This document shows positions 50,222 through 60,749 of a DNA stretch of 64,000 nucleotides, in pieces. The notes under the pieces are model-generated. The model saw only the letters and a program-made list of their open reading frames with translations. It did not search any database and was not told the DNA's origin. Position 1 is the first letter of the stretch. Every line of letters starts with the position of its first letter. The stretch is from Streptococcus cristatus ATCC 51100. GTDB taxonomy: Bacteria > Bacillota > Bacilli > Lactobacillales > Streptococcaceae. A program made the translations under genes and the position numbers. The DNA lies in NCBI RefSeq assembly GCF_011612585.1, contig NZ_CP050133.1, positions 1,426,001-1,490,000 of the forward strand. The letters run 5' to 3'.

Positions 50222-50785
50222 TTATTTCTGACGAATGACAAAATGGCGCTGCGATTGGCTAGATGCCGCTTGCTTTGTCTGTTTGCCTTGTTTCTGTTGT
50301 TTGTTCTTGTTTGCCTTTGGACGATTCTTTTTCTGCTCATCCTTCGTTTTTTTAGAGCCACGTTCCCTAGAAATTTCTGGATGTTTTTTGCCATCCGATT
50401 TTCTCTTATGGTGGGATTTTTTGTCAAAGGCGGCCCGTCTTGGCTGAGCATTTTCCAAAACAAAATAGGCGCAGCCATAATTACAATATTCTAGCAGATA
50501 GTCTTGCAAACGGCTGATTTTCTCTGCATTTTCCTTGGCTTTCTCATCCCGATAAAAACCGCGCAACCGCAACTGCTCATTGCCCCAGTCGCCGACAATA
50601 TAGTCGAACTTGTTCAAAATTTCTGAAAAGCGCTGGTGAAAGGCCGTCAAGTCAAAGGCTTCTTTATAATTCTCCACTAATTCAAACTCAAATTTTTCTG
50701 CAATTATCTTGCTGCCCATTTGCTTAAATTCTGGGCCGGGGAATTTATTGTAATTATACAACTCAGGTGAAATCTCTTTACGCAT
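50222..50785 (-). CDS. yutD: YutD family protein with a basic low-complexity tail
   Basis: A 187-residue protein. A conserved N-terminal YutD domain occupies about residues 20-120 (NKFDYIVGDWGNEQLRLRGFY, CNYGCAYFVLEN). A very basic Lys/Gln/Asn-rich tail follows, probably RNA-binding or disordered. Function unknown; usually next to rlmN in streptococci, as here. Confidence 0.88.
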   Translation of the reverse strand: MRKEISPELYNYNKFPGPEFKQMGSKIIAEKFEFELVENYKEAFDLTAFHQRFSEILNKFDYIVGDWGNEQLRLRGFYRDEKAKENAEKISRLQDYLLEYCNYGCAYFVLENAQPRRAAFDKKSHHKRKSDGKKHPEISRERGSKKTKDEQKKNRPKANKNKQQKQGKQTKQAASSQSQRHFVIRQK

Positions 50786-50929
50786 ACCTATCCTTTGTCA
50801 TTCATCTATCTTACTTCATATTATTTTATCACAAAACAAGGGGAATTTATATTTTTTCAGAAGAAAAAGATCTTTCTGTAAAAAGTCAGACGATTTAATA
50901 AAAAACACCCTTCGTTCGTCTCTAAAAGA

Positions 50930-50957
50930 CAAAAATCTTAGCCGAAACTAAGATTTT
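50930..50957 (-). terminator. Intrinsic terminator overlapping the sepM stop codon
   Basis: AATCTTAG (50934-50941) and CTAAGATT (50948-50955) form the stem, preceded by A's and followed by ATTTTTG on the minus strand. The 5' arm includes the last sense codons and the TAG stop. Confidence 0.75.
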
Positions 50958-52045
50958 TTGGTTTTTTCTAAATAATCAATCGCATCCTGAAGGGTTTTGA
51001 CAGGCACGATTTTCATATCCGTTTTGATTTCCTTGGCTGCTTCAAGCGCCGTTTCATAGTTGGTCTTGGCTTTGGGATTAGCCTTTTTTTCTTCCTCGCT
51101 GACAGGATTATCTGGAGCAAAAAAGATTGTCGCTCCGATCTTGGCAGCAGAGACGACTTTTTTGTCAATCCCACCAATATCACCGACCTTGCCTTCTCTG
51201 TCAATGCTGCCCGTTCCCGCAATCACGCGGCCGTCTCGCAGGTCTGGATTGGCTAGCTGAGTATAAATGGCTAGGCTAAACATGAGGCCAGCACTGGGAC
51301 CACCGATACCTTCAGTTGAAAATTCAATCGGAACACTACTGTTGACTTCCGTGCGGTCAATCAAACTAATGCCAATTCCGTTTTTGCCATTTTCCAGCTT
51401 GATGATTTTTCCCGTCGCCGTCTTGGTTTTTCCATCTTCCTCGTAGGTCACTTTGACACTATCGCCCAGAGCCTGAGAATTGACATATTTGACCAGGTCT
51501 TCCGAGCTTTCAAAGGTCTTATCATTGACTCCCGTAACTGTATCCGCAATATTCAAAATTCCTTTAAAGGTCGAATTCGGAGCTACTTTTAAAACATAGA
51601 CACCCAGATAGTTCATCTTGATGTCTTTTCCTGCAGCTTTGAGGCCTTGGTATTTGGCCATATTCTGCGACGTTTCCATATAAAATTGGTTGATGCGCAT
51701 ATACTCAGCATCACTCGAGCCACCTGTCATGTCCTGAGCCGAATAAATATCTGTAAAAGGGGTCAACCAAGCGTAGACCAGATGGGCAAAGGTTGCATGC
51801 TGGATCCCAACAGTTACAAAGTTATAGGAACCTGCTGCCTGGTCCTCTTTTCCATCCACAGTCAGAACCTTTCGAATGTCTTCTGCTCCCCCAGGCACCT
51901 CAATATAGTATGGCAATGGAACAATGAAAGAGAATAGGAAGAGCACAAGCACGATAATAGAGGCTACTCCAGCACAACCAACTACTGTTAAACCACGTTT
52001 ATTTTCCTTCGTCATCTTTTCCGGATTTGTCATGTCATTATTCAT
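50948..52045 (-). CDS. sepM: PDZ/Lon-type membrane protease SepM
   Basis: A 365-residue protein with one N-terminal membrane segment (about 25-46), a PDZ domain (about 145-225) and a C-terminal Lon-like S16 protease domain with Ser251 (GGPSAGLM) and Lys296 (GGIDKKV) as the dyad. In S. mutans the homologue SepM trims the competence-stimulating peptide outside the cell; the substrate here is unknown. It overlaps coaD by 8 bases. Confidence 0.92.
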   Translation of the reverse strand: MNNDMTNPEKMTKENKRGLTVVGCAGVASIIVLVLFLFSFIVPLPYYIEVPGGAEDIRKVLTVDGKEDQAAGSYNFVTVGIQHATFAHLVYAWLTPFTDIYSAQDMTGGSSDAEYMRINQFYMETSQNMAKYQGLKAAGKDIKMNYLGVYVLKVAPNSTFKGILNIADTVTGVNDKTFESSEDLVKYVNSQALGDSVKVTYEEDGKTKTATGKIIKLENGKNGIGISLIDRTEVNSSVPIEFSTEGIGGPSAGLMFSLAIYTQLANPDLRDGRVIAGTGSIDREGKVGDIGGIDKKVVSAAKIGATIFFAPDNPVSEEEKKANPKAKTNYETALEAAKEIKTDMKIVPVKTLQDAIDYLEKTKKS

Positions 52046-52523
52046 CTTTTTTCTCTAACTCCTCAATCACACTCGCTGGTACATAGGCAGAAAGATCCTG
52101 CTGAAAAGCAATCAATTCCCGCATCGCCGAAGAACTGATATATCGGTAGGTCGGCTGACTCAGCAGAAATATGGTCTCCAAATCAGGTGCCAATTCCTTA
52201 TTAAAAAAATGCAGGCCAGCTTCATAGTCCAAGTCCTGACCGTTACGTAGGCCACGGACAAGAGCAGTCACACCTAGTCTTTTTGCCACATCGACCGCCA
52301 ATTCATCATGCGACGTGATGACTTCCACATTTTCCAAATGCGCCAAAGCCGCTAGAACCATTCTTTTTTTCGCATGGATGCTAAAAAATCCTTCTTTGTG
52401 AGGATTGTAGAAGATTCCCACATACAAGCGATCAAACAGCCGACTAGCCCGCTCAATCAAGTCCACATGTCCATTGGTAATGGGATCAAATGACCCAGTA
52501 AAGAGCCCGATTTTATCTGACAT
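52038..52523 (-). CDS. coaD: Phosphopantetheine adenylyltransferase
   Basis: Fourth step of coenzyme A synthesis: 4'-phosphopantetheine plus ATP to dephospho-CoA. The 161-residue nucleotidyltransferase has [12 protein letters not shown] (HxGH-type motif TNGH) and the C-terminal [12 protein letters not shown]. It overlaps rsmD by 11 bases and sepM by 8. Confidence 0.96.
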   Translation of the reverse strand: MSDKIGLFTGSFDPITNGHVDLIERASRLFDRLYVGIFYNPHKEGFFSIHAKKRMVLAALAHLENVEVITSHDELAVDVAKRLGVTALVRGLRNGQDLDYEAGLHFFNKELAPDLETIFLLSQPTYRYISSSAMRELIAFQQDLSAYVPASVIEELEKKDE

Positions 52524-53052
52524 AGACCGTCACCTTTGAAATTCCATATATTTTTTGCTTCCAAATACCCAAGTCTGCGATTTCTTCTGGCAAATCAACC
52601 GACTTATCCGTCTCGCAAACAACCATAATATCCTCGCTCAAGAGCTTGCGCTCCGCCATTTTCTCAATATCCGCAATAATCTGCTCCTTGGCATAGGGCG
52701 GATCCAGCAGAACCAGATCAAACTGGCCAGTCAACCGCTCCAGCGCTCGACTCGACTCCATCTTAAATAGCTCAAAGCGCGCTGCTTCCTTGGTCATGGC
52801 AATATTTTCCGCCACGATAGCTTGCGCCCGCCGATCTTTTTCAACTAAAACAGCCGACTCCATACCGCGAGATACTGCCTCAATCGCCAGACTACCGCTA
52901 CCTGCATACAAATCCAGCACCCGACCGCCATCAAAATAAGGCCCAATCATATTAAAAATCGCGCCCTTGACCTTATCTGTCGTAGGTCGCGTTGTCTTGC
53001 CATCTAATGTCTTGAGGGGTCTGCCCCCGTACTTTCCTGAAACAACTCTCAT
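52513..53052 (-). CDS. rsmD: 16S rRNA m2G966 methyltransferase RsmD
   Basis: A 179-residue SAM-dependent methyltransferase. It begins [13 protein letters not shown] as the family does, with SAM motif [15 protein letters not shown] and catalytic motif LLDPPY. The frame has an ATG three codons earlier, but that lies within the -10 element. ATG 53052 falls almost on the predicted transcription start and has no ribosome site, so the mRNA may be leaderless. Confidence 0.92.
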   Translation of the reverse strand: MRVVSGKYGGRPLKTLDGKTTRPTTDKVKGAIFNMIGPYFDGGRVLDLYAGSGSLAIEAVSRGMESAVLVEKDRRAQAIVAENIAMTKEAARFELFKMESSRALERLTGQFDLVLLDPPYAKEQIIADIEKMAERKLLSEDIMVVCETDKSVDLPEEIADLGIWKQKIYGISKVTVYVR

Positions 53053-53059
53053 AAAAAAC

Positions 53060-53068
53060 ATTATAACA
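53060..53068 (-). promoter_or_regulatory. Extended -10 promoter of rsmD-coaD-sepM
   Basis: Minus strand TGTTATAAT (TATAAT at 53060-53065), 7 bases before ATG 53052. No -35 is evident. Confidence 0.6.
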
Positions 53069-53137
53069 AAAATATTGAAAAGCTGATAGTAATTGCTAAA
53101 GCTGGACTTTATTCTCTAGCAAAAAACGGAAACAAGG

Positions 53138-53398
53138 CTATTTCCGTTCTAAGTTTGTTTTAGAATTATTTCGTCGGAGGCTAAAATGATCCGGCACTGG
53201 ACCATCCCCTTCCTCGGACCAGGGATGGCAGCGACCAATTCTTGCAAATCCCATCAGCACCCCCTTGGCTCCGTGTTTTTCAATGGCTTCAATCATGTAA
53301 TTGGAACAAGTCGGCCGAAAGCGGCAGGAAGGCGGAAAGGCAGGGGAAATAAAGCGCTGGTAAAATCGAACCGGCGCTATCAATATTTTCTTAATCAT
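53138..53398 (-). CDS. yidD: Membrane protein insertion efficiency factor YidD
   Basis: An 86-residue protein of the YidD family, with [11 protein letters not shown] and RIGRCHPW as diagnostic motifs and an amphipathic N terminus. It helps YidC-dependent membrane insertion. It overlaps rluB by 4 bases. Confidence 0.95.
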   Translation of the reverse strand: MIKKILIAPVRFYQRFISPAFPPSCRFRPTCSNYMIEAIEKHGAKGVLMGFARIGRCHPWSEEGDGPVPDHFSLRRNNSKTNLERK

Positions 53399-54126
53399 TT
53401 TTTCTTAGTTTTGGTCACAGCCAAGTTATGCAACTGGCTGACTTCCTTTTTACTCAATCGACGTGCTTCACCTGGCTTGAGCCCAGTTAAATCCAAATGT
53501 CCAAACTGAGTCCGTGAAAGCTTGTCCACTGGCAACCCCACCGCTTCAAACATCTTCTTGACCTGATGATTACGCCCTTCGTGGATGGTCAGTTGAACCA
53601 CCGAGCGATTCTTCACTAGATCGACTTTCAGAATCTCATAGACAGCTGGCTTGGTTTTCTTACCCTCAATGACTAGACCGCGGGTCAGCGGACGCAGAAC
53701 TTCCTTATTGGCTACACCCTTGACACGCGCCACATAGACCTTGTCAATTTCATTTCGCGGGTGAATCATTTCATCCGTGAAATCACCATCATTGGTCAAA
53801 ATCAAGGCACCAGAAGTGTCCCAGTCCAGTCGGCCAACAGGATAAATCCGCTCCTTGACCTGTGGCAGTAAATCAACGACTGTCTTACGCCCCTTGTCGT
53901 CGGTCACACTGGAAATCACCCCGCGCGGTTTATTGAGCAAGTAGTAGACCTTTTCTTCATTGTAGATAGGCTGGCCTTCCACTTCCACTCGGTCACCAGA
54001 CTTAATGGTGGTCGCTAGCTCACGCACCACCTGACCATTCACGGTCACTAGCCCCTGCTTGATCAATTCCTCAGCCTTTCTCCGGCTGGCAATTCCCGCA
54101 TGGGCAATGTATTTATTGATTCTCAT
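53395..54126 (-). CDS. rluB: 23S rRNA pseudouridine synthase RluB
   Basis: A 243-residue protein with an S4 domain ([21 protein letters not shown]) and catalytic [11 protein letters not shown] with Asp101; makes pseudouridine 2605 in 23S rRNA. The frame is open from 54312, but ATG 54126 has AAAGGA 8 bases upstream and gives the family start. It lies between scpB and yidD, the conserved streptococcal order. Confidence 0.94.
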   Translation of the reverse strand: MRINKYIAHAGIASRRKAEELIKQGLVTVNGQVVRELATTIKSGDRVEVEGQPIYNEEKVYYLLNKPRGVISSVTDDKGRKTVVDLLPQVKERIYPVGRLDWDTSGALILTNDGDFTDEMIHPRNEIDKVYVARVKGVANKEVLRPLTRGLVIEGKKTKPAVYEILKVDLVKNRSVVQLTIHEGRNHQVKKMFEAVGLPVDKLSRTQFGHLDLTGLKPGEARRLSKKEVSQLHNLAVTKTKKK

Positions 54127-54259
54127 CGATATTGTCCTTTCACAAGATACAAAGACCATTTTCACAACTTTAACAGCTAGAAAAATGGCAAATAGGGAAA
54201 GCAGTTCCTCCCTCAAAGCTTGGTAATATTCAAAAAACGGTCCCTTTAGGATGAACTCA

Positions 54260-54805
54260 TCACTCTCCGAAAAGCTGACTTTCCTCAGCAATGAGCTCCG
54301 CTTCGTCCACAATCGGCAATTCGTCCAAATGATTGATGCCCATATAGTCCAGAAAATAATCCGTCGTCACATAGAGATTGGGACGGCCAATGACTTCCTT
54401 CTTGCCATCTTCCCGAATCAGCTCAAAGGCTAGTAACTTCGAAATCGCCCCGCTGGAATTGACCCCGCGAATATCATCAATCTCCACCCTTGTAATGGGC
54501 TGCTTGTAAGCAATGATCGACAAGGTTTCCAGTGCCGCTCGGGATAAGCTCTGGTTAATCGGTGCCCGCGAATACTCTCGTAAAATCTCAGCAAATTCAG
54601 GCTTGGTGACCAACTTATAGGTCTTTGACGTTTCCAGCAAGGTCAAGCTGGAGTCAGGATTTGCCTGATAGTTCTCCGCCAATTTTTCCAAACTCTGGAT
54701 AACACCAGTCGGCGGCAAGGAAAGGATTTCTGATAGCTGATGAACTTTCAAACCATCTTCCCCCGCCACAAAAAGCAGGGCTTCAATCTCTGCTAATTTA
54801 CTCAT
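54260..54805 (-). CDS. scpB: Segregation and condensation protein ScpB
   Basis: A 181-residue winged-helix protein of the SMC-ScpAB condensin. It contains [20 protein letters not shown] and [10 protein letters not shown], the family signature. It overlaps scpA by 8 bases. A 133-base gap separates it from rluB. Confidence 0.95.
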   Translation of the reverse strand: MSKLAEIEALLFVAGEDGLKVHQLSEILSLPPTGVIQSLEKLAENYQANPDSSLTLLETSKTYKLVTKPEFAEILREYSRAPINQSLSRAALETLSIIAYKQPITRVEIDDIRGVNSSGAISKLLAFELIREDGKKEVIGRPNLYVTTDYFLDYMGINHLDELPIVDEAELIAEESQLFGE

Positions 54806-55508
54806 TCTTTCTTCCTACTAAATAAATATTTCCAAAGTTTTCCTCCTGAATGACCTGCACCTCCTGCACCTTGACTAACTCCAAGGTTGCCAAAAAGAGC
54901 GTAATCACTTCATTCATGTCTTTGGTTTCTGCGAAAATATCCTGCAGGGCAAGGCGTTTGTGAGCCTGACAGCGCTGGCGCACCACTTCCATCATGTCCT
55001 CGATCTTATACTCATCTCGCACAATGGTCGTATGACTCTTAGAAAACTCCTCCTGCTTCTTGGTCATCACCTTGGAAAAAGCTAAAAAGAGATCAACGGC
55101 TGTCTTGTCGTGCAGGAGTTCAGCATCTTCATAGACCAATTCCAGCTTGGGCTTGGAGTAGTAAAGAGCCCGGTCCTCATGCTGGAGGGACATTTTCTGC
55201 CCCAGCAACTTGAACTTCCGATATTCCTCAATCTGACTCAGCAAGTCCTGCTCCAGATCATCTTCCAGATCCACCTGATCTACCACTTTGGGCAAGAGCT
55301 TGCGACTCTTGATTAGCATGAGCTGGCTGGCCATGACCATGTATTCTCCCGTTACTTCCAGCCGCATGGCCTGCAAGGTGGCCACATAAGCCAGATATTG
55401 CTCGATGACCTCGGTAATGGGCACATCGTAAATATCCATCTGATACTTGGATACGAGGTGGAGCAACAGATCCAGCGGTCCCTCAAAATCTTTTAACTTG
55501 ATATCCAT
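54798..55508 (-). CDS. scpA: Segregation and condensation protein ScpA
   Basis: A 236-residue kleisin subunit bridging SMC heads. It begins [18 protein letters not shown], the kleisin N-terminal motif, with a charged middle and a C-terminal winged-helix region. It starts 2 bases after the XerD-like gene ends and overlaps scpB by 8 bases. Confidence 0.95.
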   Translation of the reverse strand: MDIKLKDFEGPLDLLLHLVSKYQMDIYDVPITEVIEQYLAYVATLQAMRLEVTGEYMVMASQLMLIKSRKLLPKVVDQVDLEDDLEQDLLSQIEEYRKFKLLGQKMSLQHEDRALYYSKPKLELVYEDAELLHDKTAVDLFLAFSKVMTKKQEEFSKSHTTIVRDEYKIEDMMEVVRQRCQAHKRLALQDIFAETKDMNEVITLFLATLELVKVQEVQVIQEENFGNIYLVGRKNE

Positions 55509-55510
55509 TC

Positions 55511-56242
55511 TTATCTGTATTTTTCTAATGTAATCACTGTCTTCAATCCCAGATCACGAGCAATGTCATAGATGCCGACACCTTTTTCCCGCTGACGCAG
55601 GATAAATTGCTCCCGCAGGCTTTGAGCCGACAAGCTGGCCTGCCCCTGCTCGATCAAGAAAGCTTCTAGCTGACGAAAACCCCACTGGCGTGAATAGGAC
55701 TTGCCATTCTTTTCAAATAAATAAGTCCCTGTCAAATAATCGCCCAATTCGCTCGTCAGACTTTCAGGAATTTTAATAATCCGCTTCTGCCCAGCCTTCT
55801 CAATCCGTAAAACCTGAAAATCAAGATTGACATCTTCAACCTTGACCTGCAGGATTTCACTTGGCAAGAGACCCATTTCCAAAATCAAGAGCGCTATCAA
55901 CCGACCTTGCGGTACCGCAGAAGTTTCCCAAAAGGCTGACAAGTCCATCAGCTCGCTTTCCAGTTCCTTGGAAATATAGACTTTTGGCAGGGTCAAGCGG
56001 TGAAATTCCCCAATCATCTTATTCTCATAAAGATAGTAAAGAAATTGATTGACCGCTGAGAGCTTCCGCTTCTGGACAGCTGCCTTGAAATCCTTGATAG
56101 AGGCTTGATAAATCCGCAAATTGGTTTCTGTCACCTTGCTGTGGATTTCATTGACAAATTGCTCCAAATCGTAGGAATAGGCTAATTTTGAATTTTCTGA
56201 GATATTTTTTTGTTCTAAAAAAGGAGTGATATGTTCTTTCAT
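55511..56242 (-). CDS. XerD-like tyrosine recombinase homologue with a degenerate active site
   Basis: A 243-residue protein with the tyrosine recombinase layout: N-terminal SAM-like DNA-binding domain, then a catalytic-type domain. The catalytic set is mostly gone. Box I has GLLPSEI (Arg replaced by Leu), box II has LREQF where LRHxF is usual, and LGLKT replaces LGHxx. Only the C-terminal Tyr in EKYR remains clear. This streptococcal XerD-like family precedes scpA and is probably not an active dif recombinase. It overlaps the CBS gene by 4 bases. Confidence 0.88.
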   Translation of the reverse strand: MKEHITPFLEQKNISENSKLAYSYDLEQFVNEIHSKVTETNLRIYQASIKDFKAAVQKRKLSAVNQFLYYLYENKMIGEFHRLTLPKVYISKELESELMDLSAFWETSAVPQGRLIALLILEMGLLPSEILQVKVEDVNLDFQVLRIEKAGQKRIIKIPESLTSELGDYLTGTYLFEKNGKSYSRQWGFRQLEAFLIEQGQASLSAQSLREQFILRQREKGVGIYDIARDLGLKTVITLEKYR

Positions 56243-56700
56243 TTTTTGGAAATCTCATACTGACTCGTGAAGGTATGCATCAACGAGTTAACAGCTTTTA
56301 AAATCGACTTTCTAGTAATGATGCCATAAAAATGTTGTTCTTTATCCACAACAGGCAGGAACGACTCATCCACCAACTTGTGTAAAACGTCCGCAATCTT
56401 GTAATCTGGCTCGACAGTCAGACCATCCTTTCGTGTCATGTGGACAATGTCCATAGACATAAACTCTTCCTCTTCCAGCTCATGCTGCATCCGATAAGCC
56501 ATGATATCCGTCAGAGAAATGGTGCCAACGAACTTTTTCTCCGCAGTCACCACTGGAATGCGTGAATAGGTCATCTGGCTAAGCAAGAGAATGGCATGAT
56601 CCACATTGTGCGTGTCAATCATGACCGCCAGATTCTCCCCCGGCGTCAAAAAAGTGTCTTCCAAATCCAGAAGGTAGGCTTCAAATTCCTTAGCAATCAT
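56239..56700 (-). CDS. cbpB: CBS-domain protein CbpB
   Basis: A 153-residue cytoplasmic protein made of two CBS domains (about 20-75 and 85-145). Homologues (CbpB/DarB) bind cyclic di-AMP and, when free of it, stimulate the (p)ppGpp synthetase Rel. Assignment rests on length, domain make-up and neighbours. It overlaps the phosphodiesterase gene by 4 bases. Confidence 0.85.
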   Translation of the reverse strand: MIAKEFEAYLLDLEDTFLTPGENLAVMIDTHNVDHAILLLSQMTYSRIPVVTAEKKFVGTISLTDIMAYRMQHELEEEEFMSMDIVHMTRKDGLTVEPDYKIADVLHKLVDESFLPVVDKEQHFYGIITRKSILKAVNSLMHTFTSQYEISKK

Positions 56701-57218
56701 CGGGCAAACTCCTTGGACAAGCTTGGATAGAGTTCATGATTTCGCGTATAGAAATCAATTTTAAAGCGATCATCGTCAATCTCTACTTTAGCATAGAGAC
56801 GCTCATTGATTGAGCCACGAGGTTGGCTAATGGAGCCCGGATTGAGAAAGAGAGTCTTGCCTTGCATCCAAGCATCTGGAATATGCAAATGGCCATAGAG
56901 ACAGATATCTGCACCCACTTCCTGAGCCCAGAGATCCAACTTTTGGAAGCTAAAGTTGATATTGAAAAGGTGCCCGTGGGTCTGGGCAATAATGGTCCCA
57001 TCCAAATCTGTCACTAGCCGCTCTGGATAACCAGGATAAAAGTCCATATTCCCCGCTACGACATGAATTCCTTCCCAGACTTCATCCTCAAAAGGTAATT
57101 CTGAGTCTCCATCATGGAAAATAGCATCGACTTTTCCTAGATAATGATCTTTCATTTCTTCGACAATGGCACGGTCCCCATGGGAATCGCTCATTACGAT
57201 GATTGTTTGCTTTGCCAT
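56697..57218 (-). CDS. YfcE/MJ0936-type metallophosphoesterase
   Basis: A 173-residue calcineurin-like phosphodiesterase. Metal-binding motifs are SDSHGD (about 10-15), [15 protein letters not shown] and YGHLHIP. Family members cleave phosphodiesters in vitro, but the physiological substrate is unclear. It overlaps the Ham1 gene by 25 bases and cbpB by 4. Confidence 0.9.
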   Translation of the reverse strand: MAKQTIIVMSDSHGDRAIVEEMKDHYLGKVDAIFHDGDSELPFEDEVWEGIHVVAGNMDFYPGYPERLVTDLDGTIIAQTHGHLFNINFSFQKLDLWAQEVGADICLYGHLHIPDAWMQGKTLFLNPGSISQPRGSINERLYAKVEIDDDRFKIDFYTRNHELYPSLSKEFAR

Positions 57219-58171
57219 GCTGGAAATACCTCCATTAATTTTTGCACTGCTTGCGCACGATGGGACTGAGCATTTTTCTCTTCGATTGTCAGCTCAGCTG
57301 ATGTTTTTCCTGTCTCTCCGACCAAGAACAAAGGATCATAGCCAAAGCCATTTTCACCCTTTGGCTCATGGGCAATGTAGCCCGGCCAATCCGCTTCGAC
57401 CACCAAGGATTCCTTATCTGGACTTGCGACCACCAGAGTCGTGTGGAAATGAGCAGAGCGGTCTTTAATATCAAAAACCATGGCCAGCTCATGCAGGAGC
57501 TTGATATTGTTTTCGTCATCTGTTGCACCAACACCAGCAAAGCGAGCTGACCAGACGCCTGGTAGACCTCCCAAGACATCCACTTGCAGACCTGAATCAT
57601 CTGCTAACACCATTTTGCCAGTCAACTGGCTAATCGTTTCAGCCTTGAGGCGGGCATTTTCTTCAAAGGTCATGCCTGTTTCAGCCACCTCTGGCAAATC
57701 AGGATAGTCATTCAGATTTTCCACCTCATAGCCCAACTTCCCGAAAAGCTTGCGAAACTCTGCTGTCTTGCCCTCATTGCGCGTCGCAATCAAGAGGGTG
57801 TCTTTGACATCTTTTGCTCCCAGAAAGGCTTGTAAATCCACACCAGTTTGTGGCAGATGGACATAGAGCAATTTGCCCCCTTCAACCAAGAGAAGGGCTC
57901 CCTGTCGCTGCAACAATTCCAACTTTCGATCCGTTTCTTGGTTTAAAATATCCAGCAAGAAGGTCAAAAAGCGAAAGGCTGAGCCATAGCGAATGACCGT
58001 GATATTTAAGGGCAGGCTTAGCTCTTCTTCCGCAAAAATACTCTCTAAGCGGTCTAAAATATCAGAAGCTTCGGCTGGCACTCGCTCAAATTCACTATAA
58101 GAGGCACTTTGCCCCCACTCAGCTACATACCAGTCAGAGGCATCTTTGTATTCATAAATATTTTTTGTCAT
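57194..58171 (-). CDS. rdgB: Non-canonical purine NTP pyrophosphatase (RdgB/HAM1) with a streptococcal N-terminal extension
   Basis: A 325-residue protein. The catalytic HAM1 domain begins near residue 125 ([16 protein letters not shown]) and has [24 protein letters not shown] and FGYDPLF; it removes ITP, dITP and XTP. The first 120 or so residues are an extra domain common in streptococci, of unknown role. It overlaps murI by 4 bases. Confidence 0.93.
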   Translation of the reverse strand: MTKNIYEYKDASDWYVAEWGQSASYSEFERVPAEASDILDRLESIFAEEELSLPLNITVIRYGSAFRFLTFLLDILNQETDRKLELLQRQGALLLVEGGKLLYVHLPQTGVDLQAFLGAKDVKDTLLIATRNEGKTAEFRKLFGKLGYEVENLNDYPDLPEVAETGMTFEENARLKAETISQLTGKMVLADDSGLQVDVLGGLPGVWSARFAGVGATDDENNIKLLHELAMVFDIKDRSAHFHTTLVVASPDKESLVVEADWPGYIAHEPKGENGFGYDPLFLVGETGKTSAELTIEEKNAQSHRAQAVQKLMEVFPAWQSKQSS

Positions 58172-58962
58172 AAGGTCACATGCTCCACATTGACTTTCAG
58201 ATTCAGCCAGTTTTCTGCGATTTCCGCAAATCTCTTAGCATTGGCTGTAGTATAAAAACGATGATTCAGTTCGTGCTTTTCACGGCTACGATTGATTTCA
58301 AAATAATTGAGCAGGACAGAAATATCCCGGACACATTCAGCCCCGCTGTCAATCAGCTTGACGCTCGGCCCCATCATATTTTGAATAATCGGCCGGAGTA
58401 AAGGATAATGAGTACAGCCCAAGACAAGGGTGTCCACCTTGCTCGCCAGAGGATGAAGTGTCTCATAGACCACCTTTTTAGTCAGGCTGGACTGGAGCTC
58501 ATTTGACTCCACCAGCGGGACAAACTTAGGACAAGCCAAGCTCTGCACCTCCATCTCAGGAGATAGGGCCTCAATCTTTTTTCGGTAAATGTCGGACTGA
58601 ACCGTCATAGGAGTCCCGATGACCCCAATCTTGCCACCAGTCGTAGACTTGATAGCAGCGCTGGCTCCGGGCAAAATCACACCGAGGACAGGAATGTCCA
58701 ACTTAGCCTTGACTTCCTCCCAGACAACAGCTGTGGCAGTATTGCAAGCAATGACAATCATCTTGACATCTTTGGTCAAGAGAAAATTGACCAACTGCCA
58801 AGTATAGTCTCGAATCTGCTCCGCCGGCCTAGGACCATATGGAGCCCGAGCCGAATCACCTATATAAACCACTTCCTCATGGGGGAGTTGCCGCATCAAT
58901 TCACGGACAACAGTCAGACCGCCCACCCCAGAGTCTAAAAATCCAATCGGTCGGTTATCCAT
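58168..58962 (-). CDS. murI: Glutamate racemase
   Basis: Makes D-glutamate for peptidoglycan, feeding MurD. The 264-residue protein has both catalytic cysteines, in IACNTATA and LGCTHYPLL, and the N-terminal [12 protein letters not shown]. First gene of the murI-rdgB-phosphodiesterase-cbpB-xerD-like-scpA-scpB chain, all with small overlaps or gaps. Confidence 0.96.
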   Translation of the reverse strand: MDNRPIGFLDSGVGGLTVVRELMRQLPHEEVVYIGDSARAPYGPRPAEQIRDYTWQLVNFLLTKDVKMIVIACNTATAVVWEEVKAKLDIPVLGVILPGASAAIKSTTGGKIGVIGTPMTVQSDIYRKKIEALSPEMEVQSLACPKFVPLVESNELQSSLTKKVVYETLHPLASKVDTLVLGCTHYPLLRPIIQNMMGPSVKLIDSGAECVRDISVLLNYFEINRSREKHELNHRFYTTANAKRFAEIAENWLNLKVNVEHVTL

Positions 58963-59061
58963 ATAGTCTTCTTTCTAAAACAAGGGATTGGAAGCCTAGC
59001 CCAAATCCCCATTTTTTATATAGAAATCTCCGTCTGCCACCAAAGGGCGGCTGAGAGAAGC

Positions 59062-59310
59062 TTATTTTTTGTTTTTATTTTTAGCAACTGCTGCTTTTTG
59101 TTGGTTGATAATTTGACGGTAAACTTGTTGAACGCGTGCTTCACTTGGTTTTTGACCATTGGCACTGAGCAACATCCGCACCGCTTCTACATTAAGACGT
59201 GGATTTTCCGCAAATTCCTTCTCAACCTGACGGCGAAGTAAGTACATACCAAGCAAAATCCCACCAAAGAAAGCCAGCATAATCAATAAAATTGCTAACA
59301 ATGTATTCAT
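59062..59310 (-). CDS. YneF family (UPF0154) membrane protein
   Basis: An 82-residue protein with one N-terminal membrane segment (about 3-26) and a charged cytoplasmic tail containing [25 protein letters not shown], diagnostic of UPF0154. Function unknown. Sits alone between lysA and murI. Confidence 0.92.
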   Translation of the reverse strand: MNTLLAILLIMLAFFGGILLGMYLLRRQVEKEFAENPRLNVEAVRMLLSANGQKPSEARVQQVYRQIINQQKAAVAKNKNKK

Positions 59311-59367
59311 AATAATCCGAACTCCTGTTTCATTTTTTACATTACTCTTAATTATACCAAATTATCT

Positions 59368-60618
59368 CTATTTTTCAAAATCAAAGCCGTAGAGAGTCGC
59401 GAAATAATCTTCTGGCCTTTCTGCCCGACGAATCATACGAGCCTGCCCATTTTCCTCTAGGAGAATCTCGCTAGAGCGCAGTTTGGCATTGTATTGGTAG
59501 CCCATGGAGAAGCCGTGGGCACCAGTGTCGTGAATGACCAGCGTATCGCCAATCTGACTGACAGGCAACTCCCGCTGGATGGCAAATTTATCGTTGTTTT
59601 CGCAGAGGCTGCCGACCACATCGACAATCTCCGTCGCTCCTTCTGGCCGATCCATATTGGTAATATGGTGATAAGCTCCATACATAGCGGGACGCAGGAG
59701 ATTGACCGCAGAAGCATCCACTCCCAGATAAGTCCGATAAGTTTGCTTTTTGTGCGTCACCTTGGTCACCAAGAGACCAAAAGGCGCTAGCATAAAACGC
59801 CCCAACTCTGTGAAAATTTTGACCTGACCCAGACCAGCTGGTGTCAAGATTTCCTCATAGGCCTGACGAACTCCTTGACCGATGACCGCAATGTCATTTT
59901 CCTCGCCATCAGGCTGATAGTTGACCCCGACACCGCCAGACAGATTGATAAAGTCTAGCTTAATTCCTGTTGCTTCTAAAATCTCAACAGCCAGCTCAAA
60001 AAGCTGCCGAGCCAGTGCTGGATAGTAGTCATTGCTGACAGTATTGGAGGCTAAGAGGGCATGGATGCCGAATGTCTCTGCTCCCAGCTCCTTAAGCTCT
60101 TTGAAAGCCTGAATCAGCTGCGCCTTGGTCATACCAAACTTGGCTTCCTCTGGATGATCCATGATACTAGTCCCAAGCTCAAAGACACCACCGGGATTGT
60201 AGCGGCAAGAGATCACCCTGGGAATTCCAGCCACTTCCTTCAAGAAAGCCACGTCTTCGTAAGCATCTAGATTGATGGTCGCTCCCAACTCCCGCGCCAG
60301 ACGAAACTCCTCGGCTGGCGTATTATTGGACGAAAACATGATCTCATCCCCAGCAAAGCCCAGCTTTTGGCTCATGAGCAGCTCCACATAGCTGGCACAG
60401 TCCACACCACAGCCCTCTTCCTTGAGGATTTTTAAAATAGCAGGATTCGGTGTCGCCTTGACGGCAAAATATTCCTTAAAACCAGGATTCCAAGCAAAAG
60501 CCTCGTGCAAAGCCCGCGCTCTCGCTCGAATCCCCTTCTCATCGTAAAGATGGAAAGGCGTTGGGAATTGCGCGGTCAGCTCCGCCAAGCGATCACGACT
60601 GATAAATGGAGTTTTCAT
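59368..60618 (-). CDS. lysA: Diaminopimelate decarboxylase
   Basis: Last step of lysine synthesis. The 416-residue fold-III PLP enzyme has the PLP lysine Lys54 (YFAVKATPN), the serine/glycine phosphate-binding region FINLSGGVGVNY and the CENNDKF motif with the second-subunit cysteine. The frame is open from 60648; ATG 60618 is preferred for the GTAGGAG ribosome site. It has its own extended -10 promoter. Confidence 0.93.
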   Translation of the reverse strand: MKTPFISRDRLAELTAQFPTPFHLYDEKGIRARARALHEAFAWNPGFKEYFAVKATPNPAILKILKEEGCGVDCASYVELLMSQKLGFAGDEIMFSSNNTPAEEFRLARELGATINLDAYEDVAFLKEVAGIPRVISCRYNPGGVFELGTSIMDHPEEAKFGMTKAQLIQAFKELKELGAETFGIHALLASNTVSNDYYPALARQLFELAVEILEATGIKLDFINLSGGVGVNYQPDGEENDIAVIGQGVRQAYEEILTPAGLGQVKIFTELGRFMLAPFGLLVTKVTHKKQTYRTYLGVDASAVNLLRPAMYGAYHHITNMDRPEGATEIVDVVGSLCENNDKFAIQRELPVSQIGDTLVIHDTGAHGFSMGYQYNAKLRSSEILLEENGQARMIRRAERPEDYFATLYGFDFEK

Positions 60619-60649
60619 ACACGCTCCTACTTTCTCTTTTACTGACAAT

Positions 60650-60658
60650 ATTATATCA
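60650..60658 (-). promoter_or_regulatory. Extended -10 promoter of lysA
   Basis: Minus strand TGATATAAT (TATAAT at 60650-60655), 32 bases before the lysA start, right after the upstream terminator. No -35 match. Confidence 0.6.
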
Positions 60659-60679
60659 CAAGTGTGGGTTTGGGAGGAG

Positions 60680-60738
60680 AAAAAATAGGCTCCAGAATTT
60701 CTACAATGGTTTTATCCATCACAGAAACCCGAGAGCCT
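60680..60738 (-). terminator. Two-part terminator after the unknown gene
   Basis: Outer stem AGGCTC/GAGCCT (60733-60738 with 60687-60692). The inner 12-base arms 60716-60727 and 60698-60709 pair fully if G-U pairs are allowed. ATTTTTTC follows on the minus strand. Confidence 0.65.
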
Positions 60739-60749
60739 TTAAATGAATC

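Noticed and set aside
50209..50478. 89-codon basic frame overlapping the yutD tail
   Set aside because: It is the shifted reading of the Lys/Gln/Asn-rich low-complexity tail of yutD; yutD has the conserved domain in its own frame.
53395..54312. Longer rluB start at 54312
   Set aside because: The extra 62 residues overlap scpB and have no S4-domain similarity; the internal ATG has a ribosome site.
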